Shown here: piece after piece, positions 47,335 through 59,049 of the stretch
Layout of the letters: every line of letters starts with the position of its first letter
Position numbering within the stretch: the stretch's first letter is position 1
NCBI GenBank assembly: GCA_028015205.1
Contig: CM051514.1
Location: forward strand, 23,452,150-23,516,149
Reading direction: 5' to 3'
DNA from: Mytilisepta virgata
Lineage: Eukaryota > Mollusca > Bivalvia > Mytilida > Mytilidae
Length of the DNA stretch: 64,000 bases
Program-made: the position numbers and the translations under genes
The notes under the pieces: model-generated
The model's database searches: none
Told to the model about the DNA's origin: nothing
Seen by the model: the letters and a program-made list of their open reading frames with translations, nothing else

Positions 47335-50300
47335 TTAACTAGCAACATTTGTTTGGTCAGCTTCAGTTGGTAGAGGATCTGCACTTGTCTTAGTATCTGG
47401 AGTGTACTCCGGTTCTTCAGTTGGTAGAGGATCCGCACTTGTCTTGGTATCTGGAGTGTACTCCGGTGGTGTAACTTCGTATGGAATAAACGGCATCATA
47501 GGTTGACCCGTAGCATATCCAGTGTTAACATATGGTTGTGGATAGTTAGCTCCAGTAGCTGTAATTAAAAATAATAACTATATACATGTTCTACATATGT
47601 CACTAGAAATCAAAAGAAAAAAGAAACATACTAAGAATAAAAGATCATGTTTGTAGAACGGCTGTCTGGAAAGTTAGGGGGCAACTTTGACAGTGTACCT
47701 CGCATCTCCTCCTTCGATTGACTACATAAATTTCACCTCGCTCACCGCTCAATATTGTCTTCGAAGAGTCAAGCAGATTGTATTTTCAAACCTGTAAACT
47801 TTGACACTATATTAATGTGACTTCATTGACTTATAATTGTTCAAATATGTGACATCGGGGAAAGTATTACTTGGATGACGGAAAGAACTGACATCTCTAC
47901 CAACTACATACAATTACCATTTTACCCATCCACATGGATTACTGTAATGTTATTACCCCCATGGATTACTGTAATGTTATAACCCCCCTGGATTACTGTA
48001 ATGTTAAAACCTAACTCTATTATAAGTTTTTATTTACTTGCCTCCTTGGTTAGCTGTAGTAACACAAGATACCATTGGCTGTCCGGGTGTCATCACCTGC
48101 CCTCGGTTGGGACGCCTTCTCATACAGTAAACAACACCAACACATATCGAAATAAGAACGGAAAGTCCAACCAAACTTCCAATGACGATTCCAACAATCG
48201 ATCCGATTGACCTGTTTTTGAATGTATAGATAGATATAGTTAAATATGTGTATTTGAAATATTAAATAATGACATGCATATTTTCCCATCACCAAATCAA
48301 TCCATGGGAAAGTCCTAAAACTGATACTCCAACCAATAAATATTTTTTACGTTTTGTTAGGATTATGTATTGAGAACATCATAAAAGTGTATTGTGACCA
48401 ATTTTCATTCTCTTCACTCAAACCGAATAATGTTCTTCATATTTCTAACGAGTGATAGAGTTTTTTTTTACAATGATGGAAGACCTACTGAGATCTATCT
48501 CAACAGAAAGAACCCATTTCGTTCTTAAATAAACATTATACACGCACTATTAGGTGCAAGTGTTAATGACAGATACCTAATTTATATACTAGATATATTG
48601 TGCAGTCATTTTTTTTAAATGTCTATTTTAAAATTGTGAAATTCAAAGAAAGAAATAAAATTCCATGTAACTGTTATTTGCAGCAATCTAAAACATAATG
48701 ACACAAATAAAAACGGCACAGTCAAGAAACGTTAATGTTTCTAGTGTTAGCAACACTAGAAATTATTTTTACCGTCAAAATCGAGGTTTGAATACGGGCG
48801 CGCGGACAAATTTTCAAGTGCATACTGGACGAAGATTCGCTTTTTTATTAAAATAGAAAATCTTTCATTCAATTTAATATTTCCTGTATGTGGGATTTCA
48901 ACAGCTAAAAGGACTATTATCTAAAGTATACATCTGTCCATGCGGTAGATCTTATTAGTTTAAAATGATTAAATCATGGTACGAAATTCAAACATTAAGG
49001 TACATTTATAAACACAGTGATAGGAAGAAATCTTAATTTCTACAAACTTACAGAGCTGATTGACCCAGTGAATAATAGTAGTCGCTGTTGTACGAATCAG
49101 CGTTATAGGTATCAATGCAATAAGATTTCTTCCTTCCATATGAATAGTAACTGTCATAAGAGTAGTAGTAAATGCAATAGCTATAACCTAATGCTGTTTC
49201 TGTTGAAAAAAAAATAAATAAAGATTTGATCATATTTATGTTGATATGACAAAACATTCAAATTATATGATGGACCAGTAATTATACAGTTCAAAAGCAA
49301 AATATACCCTGCAAAAAAAGAAACGCATAAGGGATTTTTAGGTATTTTAACACATGCATTATAAATCCAAATTTTTCGGTTACACTTACAGATATTGATT
49401 CAAAATCTTTTTCACAGACTACCGATGGAAAGTCAGTTTTTGTACATTTCAGCACACCTCCGGTAATGTTAAAGTTAGTACAGGGTATGACCACCACGCG
49501 CGGCCAATACTGCTCTTCAGCTCATCAGCATAGACAAATTTCTATAAGTATTTCGTTGTATTGTTCGCCATTCTTATAGCATTATTTGGCGGGGTTTATC
49601 GAGGGTCTGAGGCGGAGGTTGACGCTGGCGCATACCACTTTTATCCAGTTGGTCCAATAGGTGTTCAGTCGGTCTTCTGGGTTTAATGCCTTGATAAAGA
49701 CGCCGATTAAAGACTGTTAGCGAGCTGATTCACCACAATCCAGGTAATTCGACTACAGTGGTTGATACGAAAACTGTTCGATTCGATTCGATGAAAGACC
49801 CAACTGTACCGACCTTGACTAGAAGTCGTTATTAGCTGCACCGGTTTGTTCTGTTCGAGTATCTTTCTTTTGGGATTCTTCGTTGTGTAAACAACCGATA
49901 ACGATATTTCGAATGACAGGGTCCGACCTTGGGATGGCAGCATTTCAACTCTATGATATAATTTAAGTTTCAAACTTGATCCTTTTATACCTTTAGCTTA
50001 ACAGTTGAATTAACCGCAAAATGCCCGTGAAAAACATTACCAAATTTTCACGGCTATATATTGGATATTCATTTTTCAGAGCCATTGTACAGATGTGGCA
50101 GAGAACCACAAAATACAAATTTGACTAACCTTCATTACAACAAAAATTAAATTTGTCATTTTTTACTTGGTTAATGGCAGAATTGCATTTTGAAAAATAA
50201 AATGGGGTTATACGTTTCCTTTTTGCAACAGTATATATAAACACTGGACAATTGTTGTACAGTCGTTTGTCGTATGATATAAATTTACAACATTTCTACT

Positions 50301-52570
50301 GCCTTCGTCGATTTAAAGGTTACAAATAGTGGTTTGGTTTTAGATAAAACTTTTCTTCAAGTCGGTAGGAAAAAAGACTCCTTCACAAAAATAAAAAATA
50401 AACACGTTTAATAATGTTTTTGGTTTCTAAATAGTAGTTATTAGTTGTATATAACTATACTACTAAAATTAAGGGATCGATTTCTTTTGGCCGTCATCAC
50501 GTAACAACTGCAATGACACAATTCAAACCAGAATTGATTGATTGAGGATGAATCTGTTGCCTATATCGGTCATTTTCAAGTTCGATAACTCTGTTTTGAT
50601 TATAGCACGTACTCCTCGTCTTCACTTTAAAAAAAAATGAATATTTATACTAGCATTTGACATCGATTATAATACCAATATATTAAATTTTGACAATAAT
50701 TACTAATATGAAATAGTGACAATTATTTTGAAATTGATGATCAATTTATACAAACTCGCAAAAATACATACACGTAATGAATTTTTGAAGCCACAAGAAA
50801 AGTGGGATCTCATTTTTTTTTAACGCTACATTTTCTAATAGGGAGCGCAATAGGAGCATATGCATTTTCTACATATGGTTATGTAGAAAAGTCTTTGTTT
50901 AATGGGGGCAGCCATATTGTGCTACATACTAAGGCTAGAAAAAGTTTCGTTCGCCGGAAACGGAAGTGAAATAACTTCCTTCAAATTATAATTTTAGAAT
51001 CGCAATCGTGATACCGGAAATGAGTTTCTGGAAAGGGCTATTGCTGTGCTCGCAGCATTGGCCACGCCAACAGCATTTTAATAAAGCGGTGGTTGTGTAA
51101 CGGCGGATAACAAATTTTAATGCAGAGATTTCAAATGTCAGATAAGTAACATTATAATTTATTTTAAATTAATAATTTATCTTTTTGCTATTTATTAGTT
51201 TGACAGGTATGAAAAAACCGTTTGCCAAATGCAAATCCATTGATGTTATCCCTTCCTCATACCGGATTTGACATTGGCAGAATGGATGCGGGTTTCCCGA
51301 AGGAAGCGGGGACTGCTTACTCTTCCGGAGCACCTGAGTCTATCCCGGTTTTTTTTTTGGTGGGGTCCAGGTTGTTCAAATGTTTTTAGTTTTTAATTGT
51401 AGTGCATGTATTGTTTTGGTCTTGTCTTCGTTGTTCTGCGGAGTTTGTCAGTTATTTCGATTTTTCCCACCTTCGAATATCCCTGTGGTATTTTTTGACT
51501 TTACATATATTGCAAACATTTGACATATTACAACATGCTTTGGTGTGGCCAATGATGCGAGCGCAGCAATACCCCTGTCCAGAAACTAATTTCCGGTATC
51601 ATGATTCTGACTCGAAAATTATAATTTAAAGCAAGTTATTTCCCTTACTTTCCATTTGGGGCGAACGAAACTTTTTCTAGCTTTAGTATGTAGCATAATA
51701 TGGCCATATTCACTTTGACAAATCAATTCATTTCGGATTGCATAATGGCAATTAAACAAAGACTTTTCTAAATAACCCATATGTAGGAAATGCATATGCT
51801 CCTATAGTGCTGGCTGCGCTCGCTATAATTAATTCTATTTACCCGTATGAACGGTATGAACGATATTTTCGCTAGAAGCTGGTTGGGATTGGCTCCATCT
51901 TGAATAATTGCACAACAATCGTAAAAAAAAATTAACACAGTTCAACCTTATTTTGAAGCAAGAAAAATGAATTGGTCTTCATAATTATATTTTATCATAT
52001 ATTAACTTATTCTATGGTGTTGGATGGTATTATATATCAAGAAGAAATTATCCAAATTATTTTTCGAACACGAGTCCTTTTGCAAAAATACACGTACGCG
52101 ATATGGTTTTATTAGGTGTTAACACGAAAAAATCAAATTCGATTTGAAGCAAACATTTTATGCCCTGATTTAAAGTACATATCGAAAACGACGAAGGAAT
52201 AAGCAATACAATGAGGGGTTGGATGGTGTCAAACACACGAGAACAAAGAACTTATGAGCATTTAATTAACAAGTCCCATTGATTTGTATTGATAAATCGA
52301 CAGCCATTATTTGACACCTATGTACTACCAGAGGTCATGTGATGACCGCGATAGCTGGATATGAGGTCGATACGTTTCTTTTTATAATGGAATGATGAGT
52401 TAATTCAAACGTTCTCAATCCGACATGTTGCCATGTTTCGTCATTCGTCTCCACGTCCGGTCAGGCACCAGCCTCTATTTTTAACCTTTTCGGTTACAAA
52501 CTTTCCATAAACTTATTACTTCCTGGATTATTTAGCATTCGTTCAAATGAAGTTTTTTACTTCTATCCCT

Positions 52571-52601
<31 letters not shown>

Positions 52602-55600
52602 ATTAAACAATACAGCTACAACTGCGTTACTACAGTTAAAAATATAAGTCTGAAACGCCTCTAATGTATACGTAAATATTTTTGGACAACTCGGACATTG
52701 GGGATTTGTGTATTTATTTATTCGTTTTTCTTTTTTTTTTTTTTTTTTTTTTTGTTTCTTGAGCTTTTATGTGTATGTCTCGGATTACTCCGTTAAGAAC
52801 AGTATGGACCGTTTTTCTTCACACTTATTTCCCGGTATAGACGATATACCATAAGCACATGTGTTTGCATCCCCTCTTTTTCCTCTGCCTATCCCCTTCT
52901 TCTCTGGAACACCCACAACCTTCATTGTAAAAATTTTTATATATTTTTCATCATTTTATGAAAGAAATAAACGCAATATCACAATATTATAGCATAACCG
53001 AAACATTTCACAATGAAGGTTAATATTGTAGGGTGTTGTAGAGAAAAGGGGGAGAAGGAAAAAGGTGGGATTCAACACTCTAAATGCATTCCCCATATAC
53101 TGTCAGTCGAATAAATTTGGACATTTGATTGATGCTAGAAATGATGGTGGCAATGGACAATGAAAGTCGTGGGGTGTTTATACAGAGAAATAAAGGGGTG
53201 CAACACACTAAATCCATTCTTCAGGTGCCCGTGTGATATACTATAAATCGTGCTTCATTCAGGACTGGACAGAAGGAGAGAAGGGGTGAAAGAGCGGAGA
53301 TATACAATTTCTGACTTCTACATTTAAGATAGCGATCTTACTGTCTCTCAAATCGATAGATATATAAAACATGATAACATATAATTTTCACACATTGCTG
53401 TGATTGATAGAAAAATCTCACCCTATGAAAATAATGAAATTTCCAGTTGAAGGGATATAAGAAAATCTATTCCATCTTTTTCGGATACCCTTGCTGATAG
53501 TTTCACAGTATATCATATATTTTGACTAAAATACATACATGTTTGATATGCATTATACATGACGTTGCAAGAGCTGTATCACCTACCCTATATCACATAT
53601 CCTATATCGCATTCCCTAAACCTATATCGCATATCCTATGTTGTACTCCTACTCGGAACATACTTTTATTCTGTTCGGAGTGTTCTTATATGATATAAAG
53701 AATAATACATGGTCAGATTTATATCAAATCAACACTCGACCAATATCACAACCCGGGCCAAAGGGTGATATTGGGTACTCAGGTTGATATAGCATGCGAT
53801 ATAGGTTTGGTCATGTTTTTTCCCCATTTATCGAGGTTTGGTCGGCCAGGTGATGTAGATAGTTCTTGTGACTACTTATATTAATCAATTGACTGAAGTG
53901 AGTTAGAACCCCCCATTCCCTACCCTGAAGCGACCTGAAATCGACACCGATTTTAATTGACAATGATTGTCACTTCTCTTCACAATGTCGGAGTTAAATT
54001 GAATATTAAAGGATGCGTGGTGCCGTTAATCACCTTCGGTCAATTAGGAATTTATCAGTCGTGGGCCATTCTAACAGTTAGGTGCAGACATAACCCCTCA
54101 TCAAGTTAACTTAGAACAGTTCTGCTGACTGCTTAAGAACTGTTCTAGAATAGAATTCTGATTAAGCTGTCATGTTCTAGAACAGTTCTGTAACATTGAT
54201 CATGTTACCCACCCATTCATGATATGGATCGTATTACTGACCCGACATTGTGCACATCATTCTTTCGATGTTTCGGGTTTCTTTTGATGTTTTTAATTTT
54301 AATTCTATTACAAAAAAAGAAAAGAAATGATGATGAATTCTATAATGATGATGATCAATTCCATAACAATTGATGAAATGAGGCGATATCGTCGCAAAAG
54401 CAGTCCCGGTCCAGGACTGCTCTAAATCTTGACCAGAGCTGTTCTACAAAGCAGTCGTGGACCAGGACTGCTCTAATTCTTGACCAGAGCTGTTCTACTT
54501 CCTGACTGCTCTGCAAGTTAACTTGGACGAGAGGTTATGACTTGTCGCACATATAACTATCAATGGTTTAATGTATGTGCTCAGTGCTTTAGCTGTAATT
54601 TTCTCATGGCTATAGCAATGTTGAATCCAAGGAACGTTTCCCTCCACTTAGGAAATCGTTAACATTTTTACAAATGTTTTATCAAGCAAACTTTTTAGGG
54701 TTTCACTCGGTAATACACCAAAATATAGTTTTGACACAATAAAAATCCAACAGGGAGACGTGATGTTTTATTAAATACAATCATTAAAATGTGGTATATG
54801 TTTAATCACCATTACTTTGGAACTAATATATGTATTACATTGACGTATATTTCAACTTTAATGTCGTTTTTAAAAGTTGTTAAATACAGCCTTTATGTAA
54901 TTGTTTCAATTTGGTACTAATTTTTTTATTTCTTTAAAAAAATTTTTGTCTATCAGGAAATTGAAAAAAAAAACGTTAAATTAAGTTAAAATACTTTTAA
55001 GATGACGCAAGTCGGTGTGATGAAACTGCTGCTTGTAAATTTGTTTTTGGTAATTCTCTAATTGCTCAACAATTTGCATTACATAAGGGGGTATACCCTT
55101 TTTGGTGAAAATGAAAGCGAAATCCCAAACGAAAGAACCAAAAGCTGTGGATCGAAAATACAAATTTTGTGGTTCTAGGAGTCTGCCTATTTTGGATTTT
55201 TGGCTCATTGGGTTTTACCTTACATCCCTGTTGTATTATTGTAAAAAATAAAATAGACGTCCAGCTATTTGAAAAGTACAAGGATTAAGAAACACCTGTT
55301 TTCCTATTTCAATTTTTTTTTACTGTATGGTTCCTCTTTTTTCTCTTACCCGTTGCCCTTGGCGTTTGTAAAAATAAAAAATTACAATAGGATAAGCAAA
55401 TAAATATATAAGGAATATATCTTTTGTGTTTAACGTTTGTCATTAATCATGTTTCCTGCGTATTAGAATAAGAAAACAAGGAATAGATCTGGTAATACCA
55501 AAATACTTCCTCATTTTGATGTGTTGTTTCATGCAACATTAAGCATGCGAGCAGTGGATATTTAAGTTACTTTATAAAGTACATGGTGATGGAAGTTTAT

Positions 55601-58600
55601 TTACAACTTCCTTTATCTTTGAATCTTTGAACTTTTTTATTGTGTGTCTGTCACAATTTTAAAACTTTACTTAAAAATCTTTAAAATGTCTTTTTGATCT
55701 ATATCTTTAGTTTTTCAACCTATAAAGTATTATTAATAATACCCTACAAGGAACCGAAACTGTGAAGTAGAAATTATGGTATTGTTCCTTATAAAGAAGC
55801 AATATATCCGAAATGTTAAATCGTGTCCAAACAGGAATGGCTTTTGTTAAGATTTTATGCCTTAAAATTTCTGGAAATGTGTGGAAAATCTAGGACAAAA
55901 TTATTAACACTTTTTCAGGTTATTGAACACCATTTACTAGGCATACAAATGTACTGTGTCAGTTTCAGTTGCAGTTGCAGAACTACTGCGATCTTCTCCT
56001 TGTCATAATAACCAGAACGAAAGAATGTGGTTATCGGCAAAAAAATCCAAAGCGACAAAACAGTGGAAAAAATCCCACAAATTCAAAGTCCAAGGGGGGC
56101 CTCGGTGGCCGAGTGGTCTAGGTAGTTCGTCATGACTACTAATGATCACTAGCCTGTGAACGCTGAGTCTCACCTGTGGCGGGGTGTGTTCGACTCCGAT
56201 CTTAATTGACAAGGATTGCCAATTTTCCTACCGAAGGTCGGTGGTTCTCTCCGGGTACTCCGACTTCCTCCACCAATAAAAACTGACCGCCGCGAAATAG
56301 CCAAATGTGCTGAAAACGGCGTAGAACCCCAACTAAACAAACAAAGTCCAAGGAAAAGTCAGGAGAACGGAACACAACGAACAAACGCCACAAGGATACA
56401 TGTATAACTAAAATAATAAACAAAAGACATAAAGAATGAACTAAACAAAACTAGAACAAGACATCACAGAACCAAAGCACTAGCAATGTGAGCTCCCATT
56501 AAAAATCGGGAGTGACATCAGATGCTTCGGAAGAATAAGCATGAATAAGAAGACACAATTTTTCCAAATTTGTTTGGAATCATTTACATTGTTGATGCAG
56601 AGGATCTCCCAAAACAATGTTTGATAAGGTCAATGATTTAATAGTATTTTATCGCGGACCTTTAACATTTTATATGACAGAAAATGTTCAAACTTCAACT
56701 GAAAACAGCAAGAAATAAACATAGGAAGTTGACAAAACAAACTTATCTCAGTTAGGTTTTCAGAAGAGTCATGAAACAATCCGGCAATTGTTCAGTTTTA
56801 TAGAAAATTGAATAGAGTTTTTAATTATGTAAACCTAGGATGTAGATCCATGAAATATAGAATCTAACATCGCAAGCTTAAGCAGTTGATTATCATATTT
56901 CTGCAGCCACGATAGTTAAACTTTCAAATCTCATTCTCGCCAAGGCTCGATATTAAGATGCCTCTATTATGCAGAATATTGCTAACATTGGCGTTACTTT
57001 GTTTACGCGTTGCTATGAAATCTTCGAAAAGCATTGAGAAGATAGAATTGGAATTTCAACGTCCAATCAGCTACCGAGAACAACAATTCACACGTGTATT
57101 ATCATTTTTTTCTCCAACCGATCGAATGCCCTGAGAACAGAAAAAGAATTAGAGAATCAGTTTTAATTGACCAAAAAGTATCCAAAGACATCCAACAAAA
57201 TAACTTCATGATAAATATTTGTGTCTCTATGGTGAATTAAAAATTCTTTGTTTATAAAGTTTCATATATAAAAATATGTCGATAAAAATCGTACAGTTTT
57301 GAGTCCCAAACTCCTTATAATTTTAAAATCTCCTTATCAGCCTTGGTCAGTCTGTCACATTTATGTCATGTCTTACTCCGTTAACGGAACATGTTACATT
57401 GCCAGTAAAAAGTTAGGTCTAGTGAGGTGACAAGTCCAGAGAGGTTTCGATTCCAGAATGACGTCAAATCTAACTGAAAATATCTAGTCTCATACACGAT
57501 ATAGAAACTTCGTATCGGCCAATCAATTCGGGATGACGACCGTTAAACTCTTGGAGTGATGAATTTAACATAGAAAGGTGAATTGGATGATCCAAATTCG
57601 TCACAATACCGACAGTGATTAACATTTATTTTTATAAATTAAATATCAAATGTTAAAAATGAATATTAATAATGTATATGTTTCTCTTTTTCAGATCAAT
57701 TGATACTGACAGAAGTGTGGTACATGTAAAAATTGGGATATTTCTTAGATTTCTTTTTTTCACATTTTTACAACTCAAACTATTCAGTTTTCCCTTTAAT
57801 CTTGCTAACATGTTAAAAAATATAATAAACTATGTGAAAAGATATCAGAAATATTATGTCATTGCTATGTCTATGTCAATTTATGTCCAATCTGGGCTGT
57901 TCCTTTAAATACTAATAATTTGCACAGCAAGGTCCAGAGCAAGAGGTTAAATAGTCGGACAAAACATTTACTTTCGATTTTTACTGATTAGAGTGGTCAG
58001 CAGAGACACAGTAACATTCATATTTTTTATATACTGTACATATTAAAATGCACAACTATAAATATATTTTGAAACAATTGTCTGCATAATTACACATTAA
58101 AGTAAATTAAATTTCACAAAACAAATTTGAAAACTGGACTGACAACTGGATTAACGTGGAGTTGGGGCTTTCTTCATCTGCGAAAGAAATTATAATGTAT
58201 TCTTCTTCCTATTAATTTTGTATTCCCTTTCTACAATTTCTAGAATTAGCTATATTGTTTAAAACATTGAAAATTGAGAACATTTGATAAGACAATTAGG
58301 AGATTTGCTCTTTATGTGACTTTGCGTCGAGGTTTGTATAAAAACGACACTTGCGAATGCAATTTCACTGAGCGAAAGAACGAGTGTTATTTAACTCAGT
58401 AAAATTTCGGATTTTCTTTCACTCAGTCAGAAATCGGGGTATTTCACTCTCCCGGTGTAACTAAATTATTGTATCAAACCTTTCTATATAAAAAAAATAT
58501 GATAAACATGCACGAATGTTAATAGCTTTCTAATTCATTTTGTTCATTTCAGATATTTCTTAACATTATGTTTCTAAAATAATACAATTGCCTAAGACGT

Positions 58601-58704
58601 ATTTTTTTTTAAATTTTTTTTTACAAACATTTTATGTGAAATTGATTATCAAAGTGAGAAAAAATATTACCTAACAGAAAGCTAAAGAAGACCAATCCAA
58701 TCAT
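47335..58704 (-). CDS. gene B: CYYR1/Shisa-like small transmembrane protein, intact
   Basis: The exons are 58704-58671, 49199-49052, 48211-48042 and 47558-47335. They add up to 576 coding bases (191 residues plus stop) with all phases consistent. Exon 1: leader MIGLVFFSFLL. Exon 2: 50-residue ectodomain with 15 Tyr and two Cys. Exon 3: Gly-rich helix (SIVGIVIGSLVGLSV...) with GxxxG spacing, then YCMRRR and MTPGQPM. Exon 4: Pro-rich cytoplasmic tail with a PPEY (PPxY, WW-binding) motif and an 18-residue tandem duplication ending TSADPLPTE, closing TNVAS. Donors: GTAATA, GTAAGT and a GC donor (GCAAGT) after exon 3. Intron 1 is 9.5 kb and packed with transposons. A type I membrane protein is inferred. 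Ligand and role are unknown. Confidence 0.85.
47366..47473 (-). repeat. 54-bp tandem duplication inside the gene B tail
   Basis: Two units of 54 bp encode 18 residues each (EPEYTPDTKT then SADPLPTE). The change is in frame and only a few bases differ, so it is a recent coding expansion. Confidence 0.9.
47932..48006. repeat. three tandem 28-bp units in gene B intron 3
   Basis: ATGGATTACTGTAATGTTA occurs three times in a row. The corresponding place in gene A (about 5752-5775) has a single unit, so the expansion is specific to copy B. Confidence 0.9.
49307..50231 (-). mobile_element. decayed Tc1/mariner transposon in gene B intron 2 region
   Basis: The left end CCCTGCAAAAAAAGAAACGC and the right end (inverse of CTGTTGCAAAAAGGAAACGT) form terminal inverted repeats, each next to TA (49305-49306 and 50232-50233). 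Minus-strand translation around 49680-49575 gives 'EHLLDQLDK' and 'RQRQPPPQTLD', the end of a Tc1-type DDE transposase (the usual N-P-I-E-H-x-W-D-x-L block). Most of the transposase is gone or frame-shifted at about 925 bp total. It is absent from the corresponding place in gene A. Confidence 0.8.
50848..51825. repeat. inverted repeat pair with arms of about 240-290 bp
   Basis: The left arm (50848-51080) and the inverse of the right arm (51535-51825) share GGAGCATATGCATTT(T/C)CTACATATGG, AGAAAAGTCTTTGTTTAAT, GCTAGAAAAAGTTTCGTTCGCC, TGATACCGGAAAT and GCTCGCA.CATTGGCCAC. Between them lie about 110 bases matching gene A's flank (9270-9340) and an R1 copy. So two opposite insertions of one element flank original sequence. 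Confidence 0.85.
51230..51480. repeat. interspersed repeat R1, copy on the opposite strand
   Basis: The inverse of the R1 landmarks is present: CTTACTCTTCCGGAGCACCTGAG, GTTGTTCAAATG, GCATGTATTGTTTTGGTC and TCGTTGTTCTG. It is more diverged than the other copies. Confidence 0.5.
52571..52597. repeat. TA microsatellite
   Basis: A plain run of TA units. A T homopolymer of about 24 follows at 52731-52754. Confidence 0.9.
52861..53230. repeat. inverted and direct copies of an ACAATGAAGG..GGGTGTTGTAG unit
   Basis: 52861-52935 is the inverse of 53008-53085 (CACCCACAACCTTCATTGT against ACAATGAAGGTT..GGGTGTTGT). A third, direct and diverged copy follows at 53157-53230. The class is unknown. Confidence 0.65.
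53590..53815. repeat. hairpin-prone block of CCTATATCGCAT motifs
   Basis: CCTATATC(A/G)CAT occurs repeatedly at 53588-53640 and its inverse ATGCGATATAGG at 53793-53805, so the block can fold. ATATCACAACCC and GGGTGATATTGGG form an inner pair. Confidence 0.6.
54080..54555. mobile_element. MITE with GTGC..CATAACC termini and CAGTTCT/CAGTCC subrepeats
   Basis: The left end GTGCAGACATAACCCCTC..AAGTTAACTT is matched by the inverse of AAGTTAACTTGGACGAGAGGTTATGACTTGTCGCAC. The inside has AGAACAGTTCT and AGCAGTC..GGACTGCTCT subrepeats. No coding sequence. Confidence 0.75.
54981..55210 (-). pseudogene. open frame shared with 7667-7920, unknown family
   Basis: It starts MSQKSKIGRLLEPQNLYF, continues 'STAFGSFVWDF', then 'QIVEQLENYQKQ' and ends 'DLRHLKSIL'. 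It reads through without interruption, unlike its partner. I do not recognise it. The downstream 350 bases and R1 are colinear with the other copy. Confidence 0.4.
56027..56560. repeat. interspersed repeat R1 interrupted by a SINE
   Basis: R1 landmarks start at 56030 and resume at 56342. The intervening 246 bases are a SINE bounded by a 12-base target duplication within R1 sequence, so R1 is older than the SINE insertion. Confidence 0.85.
56096..56341 (+). mobile_element. tRNA-derived SINE, copy 1
   Basis: It begins GGGGCCTCGGTGGCCGAGTGG, an A-box-like tRNA (Leu/Ser) head, and continues into a conserved body (TTGACAAGGATTGCCAATTT, then CTCTCCGGGTACTCC). It ends with an AACAAACAAA tail. The target duplication CAAAGTCCAAGG lies at 56084-56095 and 56342-56353. 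The B-box region is partly deleted compared with the 62012 copy. Confidence 0.9.
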
Positions 58705-58770
58705 CTTTAAAACCCTCCTTCCACTTCTTCCTTAAAAGAATATATGAATAATACAGACCGGTAATTTACC

Positions 58771-58860
58771 TATATTATAGCCCTGACTCTTCTCCTTTTT
58801 GTCCGTTAATATCTTCCGTGTTGGATTACACAAAAGGGTCATTTAGAGGTCTTTGAATGG
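58771..58860 (-). promoter_or_regulatory. core promoter of gene B
   Basis: On minus, CTATAATATA (58780-58771) lies about 67 bases upstream of the ATG (58704). Further upstream, GTCCGTTAATATCTTCCGTG (plus sense) and GTCATTTAGAGGTCTTTG match the gene A promoter. Confidence 0.55.
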
Positions 58861-59049
58861 CGTTTACGACTTTATGCATCACCTTTGTTCATTTGTTTCA
58901 AAGCTGCAATTATATACATTGTATATAAATCCTTATGTGTTTGTGATTTAAAAATGCTTTCAAGATGGTTGATGTGATTTCAATATATAAACGGCTTTTT
59001 ATGGGTATGATACAATTAAATTAGGAGACCGTGAAAAGCAGTGCCTTAA

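Noticed and set aside
49500..49530. CTGATGAGC on minus, hammerhead-like
   Set aside because: There is no GAAA after a closed stem II, and the sequence belongs to a Tc1-type element.
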